Assembly (NCBI GenBank): GCA_016218305.1
Contig: JACREJ010000069.1
Location: 1-47,239 of the forward strand
Reading direction: 5' to 3'
Source of the DNA: Gemmatimonadota bacterium
Lineage (GTDB): Bacteria > Gemmatimonadota > Gemmatimonadetes > Gemmatimonadales > Gemmatimonadaceae
DNA: 47,239 nt
The position numbers and the translations under genes are program-made. Within the stretch, counting starts at the first letter, position 1. Every line of letters begins with the position of its first letter. Positions 34,761 to 41,638 of the stretch are shown piece by piece. The notes beneath the pieces were generated by a model. It worked only from the letters and a program-made list of their open reading frames with translations. It was not told where the DNA came from and ran no database searches.

Positions 34761-35123
34761 GTGCTGAAGCATCTCCTTCCGGAATCGCTCTTCCCGCGCA
34801 AGCTGCCGGTCGCCGCCGAGCGTCGCCTGCGGCTCGCGCAGGCGCGCGCCGAGGAGGCACTCGTGCGCACGCACGTTGAGAACGCCCTCGCGTTCGTGGA
34901 CGCGCTCGCCGAGGAACTGCCGTTCGACCGTGCCATCGACACCTACATCCGGGAGATGTCGGTCGCCGAGCCCCTCGCGTCCGTCGTGGTGACGCGGGTG
35001 CTCGTGGTGCTGGGCCGCGAACTGCTGCCGGCGCGGCGCGAGGAGCTTGGGGATGAGCTGCGGCCCCGGCTGCGGCTCGCTGAGGCGTCGAGTGGCAAGC
35101 GGGATGCGATTAAGCGAGCGTGA
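34761..35123 (+). CDS. Small uncharacterised helical protein
   Basis: A 120-residue protein from GTG 34761, not recognised. It is predicted all-helical and rich in Ala, Leu, Arg and Glu (RLRLAQARAEEALVRTHVENALAFVDALAEELPF). It has a conserved-looking middle (AIDTYIREMSVAEPLASVVVTRVLVVLG) and a basic tail. No signal peptide or membrane helix. It follows the kinase by 36 nt and is followed by a strong terminator, so the kinase and this gene may form one transcript. Confidence 0.6.
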   Translation: MLKHLLPESLFPRKLPVAAERRLRLAQARAEEALVRTHVENALAFVDALAEELPFDRAIDTYIREMSVAEPLASVVVTRVLVVLGRELLPARREELGDELRPRLRLAEASSGKRDAIKRA

Positions 35124-35172
35124 ATACGACTGAGTGAGACAGCGCACGGCAGCGTGAGGCAGCAAATGACCA

Positions 35173-35198
35173 GGGGGCCCGGAATTATCCGGGCCCCC
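35173..35198. terminator. Bidirectional intrinsic terminator
   Basis: Perfect 10-bp stem GGGGGCCCGG (35173-35182), loop AATTAT, CCGGGCCCCC (35189-35198), followed by TTGCGTTGTTCT. It lies between the convergent small gene at 34761-35123 and the VKOR gene ending at 35248. Confidence 0.85.
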
Positions 35199-35247
35199 TT
35201 GCGTTGTTCTCACGGTCTTGCGCTATCGCACTCTCCCCCACGGCGCG

Positions 35248-35670
35248 CTACTTTCGCGACGCCCTCAGCTCCAGCAGCGAAAGCACGAACATGATGCACA
35301 CCAGAATCGCGCTGACCACGCACCACTGGCACCACGCGTGGATGACGGCGGCCTCGAGGTAGGTGAGGTAACCGCTGAACAGCACGCCCCATCCGGTCAG
35401 GGTCACCAGCGCGATGGGAACGCGCCGATCCGCCGCCAACCGCTCGGACGTACCGGCCAGCGCGACGGCAAAGAGCAGGACGTAGTAGGCAACGCCCCAG
35501 AGCGCGACCGGCTGGCCGAGGAAGATCGCCCACGGGCTCGTGTTGACCTTCTCACATCCGCCGATCTTGCAGCTGAGCGTGCCGACGACGCCCAGCTTGT
35601 ACAGCCACAGGTACATCGCCGGAAAGAGCCCGACCAGGGCCACCGCGGCGATGACCATGCGACGTGTCAC
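35248..35670 (-). CDS. Vitamin K epoxide reductase family protein (disulfide oxidase)
   Basis: Four-helix inner-membrane quinone-linked oxidase that re-oxidises a periplasmic thioredoxin-like partner. The 140 residues from GTG 35670 (overlapping the previous stop as GTGA) show the loop Cys pair (LSCKIGGCEKVNTSPWA), GQPVALWGVAYY, and the quinone-proximal CQWC motif in VIHAWCQWCVVSAI. This is the minimal bacterial VKOR size. Its coupling to the DsbA-like gene identifies the electron donor. Confidence 0.92.
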   Translation of the reverse strand: MTRRMVIAAVALVGLFPAMYLWLYKLGVVGTLSCKIGGCEKVNTSPWAIFLGQPVALWGVAYYVLLFAVALAGTSERLAADRRVPIALVTLTGWGVLFSGYLTYLEAAVIHAWCQWCVVSAILVCIMFVLSLLELRASRK

Positions 35671-36380
35671 TTGGCGCCCTTGGCGGTGGTGTCCGCCTTG
35701 CCGACCCGGACGAGCTCCGCGTCAACCAGCTTCTTGACCTCGTCGTAGGGGATGCTGCCCGCGTACTTCTTGCCGCCGATGATGAACGACGGCGTCTCGT
35801 TGATGCCCCGCTTCTCGGCTTCGGCGCCGCTCGCCTTGATGTTCGGGTAGTGCCGCTTGCTGTCGAAGCACTCCTCGAACTTGCTCATGTCGAGGCCGAG
35901 GTCGGTCGCGTAGCCCATCATCTTCTTGCCGGGGTTCGACGTGGACTGCGTGTTCCACAAGTCCTGCGTGTAGAACAGGCGGTCGTGCATCTCCCAGAAC
36001 TTCCCCTGCTCATTGGCGCAGTAGGCGGCATTCGATGCCGACCAGGTGTTCGGGTGCATCGGCAGCGGGAAAACGAAGAACTCGAGCGAGACCATGCCGG
36101 TCTTGACCAGCCGCTCGCGAATGTCGGGCTCGGTGAGCATCGCAAACTGCGCGCAGGCGGGGCACTCGAAATCGGCGAACTCGACGATCTTCACCGGCGC
36201 GTCCGGCGATCCCATCAGGAAGCCCTGGGCCGTGCCGAGCGGCAGGTTGGGGTCGATGGCCTCACTCCCGCCCGTGGACCGCGTGGCGGCCCAGCCGAGT
36301 GCGCCGGCGCCGATGACGACGATGGCGATGAGCAGGAACGTGAACTGCTTCTTGGAGGCTCGCGCGTTTGGACTGGCCAC
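35667..36380 (-). CDS. DsbA-like thioredoxin-fold protein, membrane-anchored
   Basis: Periplasmic thiol-disulfide oxidase. From GTG 36380 the 237 residues start with a basic stretch and one helix (KKQFTFLLIAIVVIGAGALGWAA), then a DsbA-type domain: VKIVEFADFECPACAQFAML with active site CPAC, a helical insert with NAAYCANEQGKFWEMHDRLF and ECFDSKRHYPNIK, and the cis-Pro loop INETPSFIIGGKKYAG. The open frame extends to 36659, but that part crosses the heptad repeats at 36439-36572 and is not credible as protein. Together with the coupled VKOR it makes a complete disulfide-forming pair. Confidence 0.93.
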   Translation of the reverse strand: MASPNARASKKQFTFLLIAIVVIGAGALGWAATRSTGGSEAIDPNLPLGTAQGFLMGSPDAPVKIVEFADFECPACAQFAMLTEPDIRERLVKTGMVSLEFFVFPLPMHPNTWSASNAAYCANEQGKFWEMHDRLFYTQDLWNTQSTSNPGKKMMGYATDLGLDMSKFEECFDSKRHYPNIKASGAEAEKRGINETPSFIIGGKKYAGSIPYDEVKKLVDAELVRVGKADTTAKGAK

Positions 36381-36438
36381 AGGGAAACCGTTGGGTGAGA
36401 GACAGTAGGAAGTTACAGGAGGTAGGGAGCGGGAAACA

Positions 36439-36572
36439 GATGGGAGATGGGAGATGGGAGATGGGAGGCAGCCGGCGGCCGGCGGAACACCGGTCGGTGC
36501 TGCAAGGGTACACCGCGAACCGTAGCTTTGATCGTACGCATCTCCCATCTCCCATCCCCCATCTCCCATCCG
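36439..36572. repeat. Inverted pair of GGGAGAT heptad arms
   Basis: The left arm (36439-36468, four GGGAGAT units) and right arm (36539-36572) are inverted copies with one or two mismatches. Between them lies a GC-rich imperfect hairpin (CAGCCGGCGG with CCGGTCGGTGCTG, about 36469-36503). The pair fills the divergent spacer between the DsbA-like gene and the alpha/beta hydrolase and ends about five bases before the TTG start of the latter. Confidence 0.88.
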
Positions 36573-36577
36573 TCGTC

Positions 36578-37456
36578 TTGACTCGCGTCGACCATATCCG
36601 CATTCCGGTGGGACCCGGCGAGCTGCACGCCGAGCGGTTCGGCTTTGGGGATCACCCACTGGTGCTGCTGCACGGGTTTGGCACCTCCACGTTCCTGTGG
36701 CGGCGGGTGGCCCCCGCCCTGCCGCTCGGCCGGATGACCGCGTGGGCCGTGGATCTCCTCGGATACGGCGAGTCGGACCGGCCCGCCGACGGGGCCTTCG
36801 GGGTGGCGGCGCAGGCGCTCTGCGTGGAGCAGGCCATGACGTCGCTGCGCATCGGACGCGCCACCGTCGTCGGCGTCGACCTTGGCGCCGCCGTGGCGGT
36901 ACAGCTGGCGGCGACCCGCCCCGCCCGCGTGCACGGCATCGTGCTCATCAGCCCGCCGCCGCCGGGGCGCGTGCGCGCCGATGACCTGGCTGAGTTCGGG
37001 CGCCTCACGGGAACACACCTCTTCGAGTCAACGCGCGGAATGCTCGGCGCGGCCGCCGTGCTCGGCCCACTCCTGACGCGCGGCGTGGCCTCGCCCGACG
37101 CGATGCCCGACAAGCTGGTGGCCCGCTATGCCGCCCCATTCGTCGGTCCCGACGGGGTGCGTCACCTCCAATCGCTGGTGAATGCGGTGACCGAGGACGA
37201 CGCCGAGGAGCTGGATCTGGGCCGAATCTCCGCGCGGACGCTCGTGCTCAGGGGAGAGCAGGACGCCTGGTGTGCACCGGGCGACGCCGCCCGGCTGGCC
37301 ACGGCGATCGCGGGAGCCGAACTCCGCACGGTCCCTCGCGCGGGGCGCCTCATCCCGGAAGATGCGCCGGACGCACTCGCCAGCCTGCTCGCCGACTGGG
37401 CGCCCGCGGTCCGCACGTCTGGCCCGGCGCGTCCACTCCCGGGGGTCGACGACTGA
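36578..37456 (+). CDS. Alpha/beta-hydrolase-fold protein with altered catalytic residues
   Basis: A 292-residue alpha/beta hydrolase from TTG 36578; the longer open frame to 36368 only translates repeat. Oxyanion region HGFGTSTFLWRRV, strand VDLLGYGESDRP and nucleophile elbow VVGVDLGAAVAVQLAATRPARV are clear. The elbow residue is Asp (about 101), as in haloalkane dehalogenases and epoxide hydrolases, rather than Ser. The acid is seen in LVLRGEQDAWCAPG. The His expected in the C-terminal GHLIPEE-like motif is replaced by Arg (AGRLIPEDAPDALA, about residue 257). Without that His the ester intermediate could not be hydrolysed normally, so this may be a non-classical or non-enzymatic member. Confidence 0.85.
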   Translation: MTRVDHIRIPVGPGELHAERFGFGDHPLVLLHGFGTSTFLWRRVAPALPLGRMTAWAVDLLGYGESDRPADGAFGVAAQALCVEQAMTSLRIGRATVVGVDLGAAVAVQLAATRPARVHGIVLISPPPPGRVRADDLAEFGRLTGTHLFESTRGMLGAAAVLGPLLTRGVASPDAMPDKLVARYAAPFVGPDGVRHLQSLVNAVTEDDAEELDLGRISARTLVLRGEQDAWCAPGDAARLATAIAGAELRTVPRAGRLIPEDAPDALASLLADWAPAVRTSGPARPLPGVDD

Positions 37457-37549
37457 ACGAACCGCGCGGGAGACGCGTAAAGACCTAGGAATCGAGGGTC
37501 GTCCCGATTACGTTTCTAATACGCTTCTCACACTACTTTTCTGGACGAG

Positions 37550-37837
37550 ATGAACAAGGGTCGAAATAGGAATCGCAGGCCAGGCAACGAGCCGTCGCCG
37601 AAGGATCAGGCGCGCGATGAGTTGTTCCAGCATATCATCAGCTGTGGAGTGGTTGGGTGCGACCCGGAGCACCAGCGGCAGTGGTTTGACGAAACGATGC
37701 GGTACTTCACCGAGCGGTATCACGAACTGTCGGCGGTGGAAATCGCCGAACTTCGCACCCTCGGCGAGCGTTTCGCTCAGCCTCCCCGGTCGGCGTCTTC
37801 GGCGCAGGCGACGGAGAGCATCGGCGCCACCGCGTAG
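37550..37837 (+). CDS. Small uncharacterised protein
   Basis: A 95-residue basic-then-acidic protein from ATG 37550, not recognised. The N-terminus is Arg/Asn-rich (NKGRNRNRRPGNEPSPKDQA). A helical middle follows (ELFQHIISCGVVGCDPEHQRQ, with two cysteines, then WFDETMRYFTERYHELSAVE), and the Ser/Ala-rich tail looks disordered. A strong terminator follows at 37865. The spacer upstream (37457-37549) has TTTCTAATACGCTTCTC, a possible -10 box without a clear -35. The gene is probably real because it is framed by its own terminator. Confidence 0.6.
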   Translation: MNKGRNRNRRPGNEPSPKDQARDELFQHIISCGVVGCDPEHQRQWFDETMRYFTERYHELSAVEIAELRTLGERFAQPPRSASSAQATESIGATA

Positions 37838-37864
37838 GGTCCCACGAAACCACCCAGAAGGCCG

Positions 37865-37895
37865 ACGCCCCGTCGCACTCCGACGGGGCGTTTTT
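37865..37895 (+). terminator. Intrinsic terminator
   Basis: Stem CGCCCCGTCG, loop CACT, stem CCGACGGGGCG, then TTTTT. This is a textbook rho-independent terminator for the small gene ending at 37837. Confidence 0.93.
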
Positions 37896-37938
37896 CGTCC
37901 CTCGGCGTGCCGGCTGGCGACGCCGGAGCCGACCGATC

Positions 37939-38418
37939 CTAGCGTCCGTTGGCGCGACGCGTTCGCAGCACGACGGCGAGGCGAACGCCTTCGCCCAGTG
38001 CGGCCTCCACCGCCGGTGTCCATCGACGGGCGCGTCTCCCCTCGACGCCCAGGATCAGCAGCAGGCCGGCGCGCGCCGGTTCCCCCCCGTGCCGCCGCAC
38101 GGTGAGTCCACCGCCAGCGTACGGACCCCACGCATGCTCGGCGAAGGGATCGAGCAGGAACCGGAGCGCCACGTCGGCGCGTGTGGCAACGACCGTTCCG
38201 TCGTCGGAGTCGGCCACGCCGGCGCCGACGGCGGCGCCGACGCGCACGTAGAGCCCGACCGGGACGTTTGCGCCAATGAGCGCCAGCGCCGAGGCGTGCC
38301 GCGCCACGGACGCCTCGGCTCGCACTTCCGGCTGGACACGCGGCACGAAGACGTAGCCCTGCGCGACCAGCGGCCTCGCGACCAACGCCAGCAGGCATGC
38401 GAGTGCGGTTCGGCGCAC
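37939..38418 (-). CDS. Small exported beta-rich protein
   Basis: A 159-residue protein from GTG 38418, one base after the stop of the CDP-alcohol phosphotransferase, so probably in the same operon. A signal peptide (basic VRRTALACLLALVARPLVA) is followed by Gln20. The mature part is rich in alternating beta strands (VPVGLYVRVGAAVGAGVAD, TVVATRADVALRFLLDPF, GPYAGGGLTVRRHGG, AGLLLILGVEG), as in a small eight-strand outer-membrane barrel. Family not recognised. The longer frame to 38532 overlaps the upstream gene and lacks a reason to be used. Confidence 0.72.
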   Translation of the reverse strand: MRRTALACLLALVARPLVAQGYVFVPRVQPEVRAEASVARHASALALIGANVPVGLYVRVGAAVGAGVADSDDGTVVATRADVALRFLLDPFAEHAWGPYAGGGLTVRRHGGEPARAGLLLILGVEGRRARRWTPAVEAALGEGVRLAVVLRTRRANGR

Positions 38419-38419
38419 G

Positions 38420-38947
38420 CTACGCCCTGACCCGGGCGCGCCAGAGGACGATGGTGTAGTCCACGATGGAAACGAGCGACACGACGCCCACCACGCCCAC
38501 CGCCCACGGGGCGTTCCGCTGGTCCACGACAATGGCGGGCAGCGCCACGAGCTGCAGTACGGTGGCCAGTTTGCCCGAGAAGCGCGCCTTGAACGTGGCT
38601 GACCGCAGCGAGGCGACAGATTTGGCGATGACGAACGCCCCCGCCGTGGCGATGTCGCGCATGATGAAGACGAAATACTCCAGCGTGGTCACCTGCCCCT
38701 CGAGCAGCAGGGTGCAGATGGCGACGAGGACGAAGATGCGATCCGCGAACGGGTCGATAAGCGCGCCGAACGGGCTGAACTGATGGCGACGACGCGCCAG
38801 CCACCCGTCGAGAAAATCCGTCAGGCCGGCGGCGGCGAGAATGAGCAGACGCAGGTCGTGGCCGAGCACGACCGGGAAGAGCGCCGCCAGGAACAGGCGG
38901 GACAGCGAAATGGCGTTCGGCAGCGTCGCCAGGGTGTCGCGCTCCAT
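38420..38947 (-). CDS. CDP-alcohol phosphatidyltransferase
   Basis: Membrane enzyme that transfers a phosphatidyl group from CDP-diacylglycerol to an alcohol, most likely glycerol 3-phosphate (PgsA type) or similar. The 175 residues from ATG 38947 carry the full signature D-G-x2-A-R-x8-G-x3-D-x3-D in DGWLARRRHQFSPFGALIDP, ending in FADR. Six helices are expected. The N-terminus (LATLPNAISLSRLFLAAL) is typical. The acceptor cannot be told from sequence. It is divergent from the cyclic-nucleotide-binding gene. Confidence 0.92.
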   Translation of the reverse strand: MERDTLATLPNAISLSRLFLAALFPVVLGHDLRLLILAAAGLTDFLDGWLARRRHQFSPFGALIDPFADRIFVLVAICTLLLEGQVTTLEYFVFIMRDIATAGAFVIAKSVASLRSATFKARFSGKLATVLQLVALPAIVVDQRNAPWAVGVVGVVSLVSIVDYTIVLWRARVRA

Positions 38948-39042
38948 GCGGGCAACATAACCCGGCGTGCCGAATGCTTGCCAGCGCCGTCGGCGCGGGG
39001 TAGCTTGGCCGCAGACCCCCCGTTTCACCCGCCGAGGGCGCG

Positions 39043-39507
39043 ATGGCCGATTACACCGAACTGCTGAAGGGCGTCGCCATCTTCCAGGACCTGGACGACG
39101 GGGAACTGGCTCGTGTCTCCGAGGTGTGCCGCACGCAGGACTTCGTGTCCGGTGAATACGTCTTCAAGGAAGGCGAACCCGGGAACCGGCTCTACCTGGT
39201 CATCGAAGGCGAGGTGCGGATCAGCCGCATGATCCCGGGCAGCGGCGAAGAGGCGCTTGCCGTGCTCAAGAAGGGAGCGCTGTTCGGCGAGATGGCGGTG
39301 TTCGACCGCAGCGAGCGTTCGACGGACGCCATCTCGACGGGAGGATGCAAGCTGCTCTCCATCTCGCGCAGCGATTTTGAGCTGCTGCTCGACTTCAACC
39401 GCGAACTGGCGTACAAGGTGCTCTGGTCGTGCACGAGGCTGCTGTCCTCGAGGCTGCGGGCGACGAACGATAGCCTGAGAAGCTTCCTTGCCATGAGCAT
39501 GTTTTAG
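39043..39507 (+). CDS. Cyclic-nucleotide-binding (Crp-like sensor) domain protein
   Basis: A 154-residue protein containing a cNMP-binding domain without a DNA-binding domain. Motifs are LLKGVAIFQDLDDGELARVS, GEYVFKEGEPGNRLYLVIEGEVRIS, and the phosphate-binding-cassette region LKKGALFGEMAVFDRSERSTD. The canonical cassette reads G-E-x-A-L-x-x-x-x-R-x-A, so Glu is kept while the Arg is displaced or replaced (FDRSERSTDAI), which leaves ligand binding uncertain. The C-terminal helix (YKVLWSCTRLLSSRLRATN) is the dimerisation helix. An 11-mer repeat element begins right after the stop. Confidence 0.88.
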   Translation: MADYTELLKGVAIFQDLDDGELARVSEVCRTQDFVSGEYVFKEGEPGNRLYLVIEGEVRISRMIPGSGEEALAVLKKGALFGEMAVFDRSERSTDAISTGGCKLLSISRSDFELLLDFNRELAYKVLWSCTRLLSSRLRATNDSLRSFLAMSMF

Positions 39508-39597
39508 AGAGAGACAACAGAGAGACAACAGAGAAACAACAGAGGGCGGGCTTGCGGGCTCGCCCTTCTGGCGTTGGGCCCGGCAGTCTGTTGTCGT
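39508..39597. repeat. 11-mer ACAACAGAGAG element, short form
   Basis: The left arm (39508-39543) contains three units of the same 11-mer as 15251-15297. A GC hairpin follows (39543-39566, AGGGCG with CGCCCT), then a second GC stretch and one inverted half-unit (TCTGTTGTCG, about 39587-39596). Both this copy and the 15251-15835 element place GTCTGTTGTC directly after a GC-rich stretch. It may serve as terminator for the cyclic-nucleotide-binding gene. Confidence 0.75.
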
Positions 39598-39669
39598 TCG
39601 ACTGATTCCGTGGTACTCTGAGTCACCGCTCGCCTGACCATCCCTCGCCTGGGCCGGCACCCTTCCCGC

Positions 39670-40023
39670 ATGCTCGTCTCCGTTCCTCCGCTGATGACGC
39701 ACGACGCGGCTGACTTCCGCGGCGTGCCGTCGTCGCTGCTGCGGGACCAGGCGTCACTGTCGGGACTGTTGATCGCCGCTGCGGGCGCGGCCGGGCTGAC
39801 GACGGTGGAACCGCCACTCATGCGCCTCCTCCCCCGCGGCGGGCTGGTCATCGTCCTGCTGCTGGACATTGGCCACGTGGCCCTGCACACCGTGCCCGAC
39901 GAGGGGGTGCTCGCTCTCGACCTGCTGGTGAGCGCCAAGAAGGACGCGCGGCAGGCGATTGACGTGGTGACGCGACGGCTGAACCTGCGAGCGGTCCGCG
40001 CGACGCACAGCGACCGCGGCTGA
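39670..40023 (+). CDS. SpeD-like (AdoMet decarboxylase fold) protein lacking the pyruvoyl serine
   Basis: A 117-residue protein that aligns along its length with class-1 SpeD: DFRGVPSSLLRDQASLSGLL (helix 1), AAAGAAGLTTVEP, GLVIVLLLDIGHVALHTVPD, GVLALDLLVSAK, RQAIDVVTRRLNLRAV. In SpeD the self-cleavage site reads E-S-H and the Ser becomes pyruvoyl; here it is I-G-H (Gly68), so the cofactor cannot form. The His of HT (73) is kept, but the catalytic Cys of FTCG is Ser (88). It is therefore a non-decarboxylating paralogue or binding protein. It precedes the membrane/barrel gene by 22 nt. Confidence 0.75.
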   Translation: MLVSVPPLMTHDAADFRGVPSSLLRDQASLSGLLIAAAGAAGLTTVEPPLMRLLPRGGLVIVLLLDIGHVALHTVPDEGVLALDLLVSAKKDARQAIDVVTRRLNLRAVRATHSDRG

Positions 40024-40045
40024 CGCGCGCGACGCGGCGGACGCA

Positions 40046-41638
40046 GTGACGCTTCCGGAGTGGAGCCTTCCCGCAGCGCTCGGCGCGGCGGCCCTGGCGC
40101 TGATCGCGTGGAACTTCGGGCATGGCGCGCGACTGGCCGCGCACCCGTCCGTCGGGCGTCCGCTGCGTGTGCTGTCGGGACTTGGCGCATTCCTGTTCCT
40201 GCCGGCCATCCTGATTGCGTTCCTCGCTCCCAGCGCACCCGGCGCGCGCGTGCTGGGTCCGCTCGTCTGGCTCTGGCCGCTGGTGACGCTGGGCGTCGTT
40301 GTGCAGGCGGCCTGGGCGCTGCATCGAGGCAGCGCAAGCCTGCTCATTACCACCCCCATCACGGTGTTCGATGCACTCGTCGCGTGGGTGGCCGCATCGC
40401 GATGGGTGGATGGCATGGGAGGCGCGCTGCCGGAATGGACGCATGCCCCCGGCATGGCGGTCTCGACGCTCGCCGCGGCAGTGTTCGGAACATCTGTCTT
40501 CCCGTGGGGGGCCGCGCTCCTGATGCCGGTGCTCGCCCCAGCCACCCCAGCACGCAGCCGCGCGTCGCGAACGGCGCGCGCCCTGATGGCGATCGGCTGC
40601 ACGACCGCATTGGCGATGACCGTTCTCGCGCTGCCGGGCGCCAACTCCGCGCTGATCGAGACGCGGGCGCTGCTTCCGGCGCCCGTCGAGGTGCCGGCGC
40701 GCGGCGAGTTCGCCATCGGGGTTCGCCTGTTCGGCACGCTCACTGGCCCACCGTCCGCGTCAACCGCACGGCACGAGCTGGCGCTGGCTGACTCCCTCGG
40801 CGTCACGGCGCTGCACCTCGTGCTGGCCGCGGGCGGTGCCAGCGCCTCGGCGCTCGATTCCGTGGCGCGCAGCATCGAGTCGCGTCGTGACTCGCTGCTG
40901 CTGATCGTCACCCTGCCCCTGAGCGGCTCCCGCGCCGTCGCGGACGACGCACAGCGCCAGCGGCACGCGGCGCTGATCGAGCGGGCCGTGCGTCGCCTGC
41001 GCCCGGACGTCCTGGTGCCCGCCGAGCGCGTGACCACAGGCTTCGGAGCTCCCACGATCGAGGAATGGAAGCGCTTCTACGAGAGCGCGGCGACGACGGC
41101 GCGCCGCGCGGACCGCCGGGTCTCCGTCGCCTTGGCGACGGATGCGAGCACCGCGGTGGACAGCGCGCTCACCGACTGGGTGATGCAAGGCGGCTCGCCG
41201 GTGCGTGCCGTGGCGCTCTCCGTGCAGGACCGGGGCGCCGAGCCCGCGCGCCTGGTGCGCGCGCTGAACGCGCTCGCGCGCTGGGCGTCGTTGGCACGCG
41301 TCGTGCCGGATGCCTGGATCCTCGGCGTACCCACTGCCCCCGCGGTGACGGGCGAGGTCGTGCAGCAGCGTCTCGTGGGCTACACGCTCGCGTGGGGCGC
41401 CGCACATCCGTGGGTGCGCGGCGTCATCGCCGGCGACGCCGCGGACGTCACGGCGCCGATGGGCCTTCGCACGGCAGCGGGGCGCGCCCGTCGTGCGCTC
41501 GCCGAGGTGGGCGGCGCGTTGCGCACCCAGCGCGAGACACCCGACGCACCGCCTCCCGTCCCGCCCGTCGTCGTGCCGGAGGCGACGCCCGCCGGCCGCA
41601 GCTTGGCACCCGACTCCCTCAACCCGCCACGAGCATGA
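40046..41638 (+). CDS. Polytopic membrane protein with a C-terminal periplasmic barrel-like domain
   Basis: A 530-residue protein from GTG 40046, family not recognised. About six helices lie in residues 1-205 (for example LPAALGAAALALIAWNFGHG, LGPLVWLWPLVTLGVVVQAA, AVFGTSVFPWGAALLMPVLA). A soluble domain of about 300 residues follows, with alternating beta-alpha units such as GVTALHLVLAAGG, DSLLLIVTLPLSG, RRLRPDVLVPAERV and AHPWVRGVIAGDAA, reminiscent of a TIM barrel (glycosidase-like). The C-terminus is Pro-rich. The stop overlaps the next gene (ATGA). The barrel reading is inference from strand/helix pattern only; catalytic residues cannot be named. Confidence 0.65.
   Translation: MTLPEWSLPAALGAAALALIAWNFGHGARLAAHPSVGRPLRVLSGLGAFLFLPAILIAFLAPSAPGARVLGPLVWLWPLVTLGVVVQAAWALHRGSASLLITTPITVFDALVAWVAASRWVDGMGGALPEWTHAPGMAVSTLAAAVFGTSVFPWGAALLMPVLAPATPARSRASRTARALMAIGCTTALAMTVLALPGANSALIETRALLPAPVEVPARGEFAIGVRLFGTLTGPPSASTARHELALADSLGVTALHLVLAAGGASASALDSVARSIESRRDSLLLIVTLPLSGSRAVADDAQRQRHAALIERAVRRLRPDVLVPAERVTTGFGAPTIEEWKRFYESAATTARRADRRVSVALATDASTAVDSALTDWVMQGGSPVRAVALSVQDRGAEPARLVRALNALARWASLARVVPDAWILGVPTAPAVTGEVVQQRLVGYTLAWGAAHPWVRGVIAGDAADVTAPMGLRTAAGRARRALAEVGGALRTQRETPDAPPPVPPVVVPEATPAGRSLAPDSLNPPRA

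Noticed and set aside
36439-36659. N-terminal extension of the DsbA-like protein to 36659
   Set aside because: It would translate the heptad repeat region and hide the natural membrane-anchor N-terminus. The GTG at 36380 is preferred.
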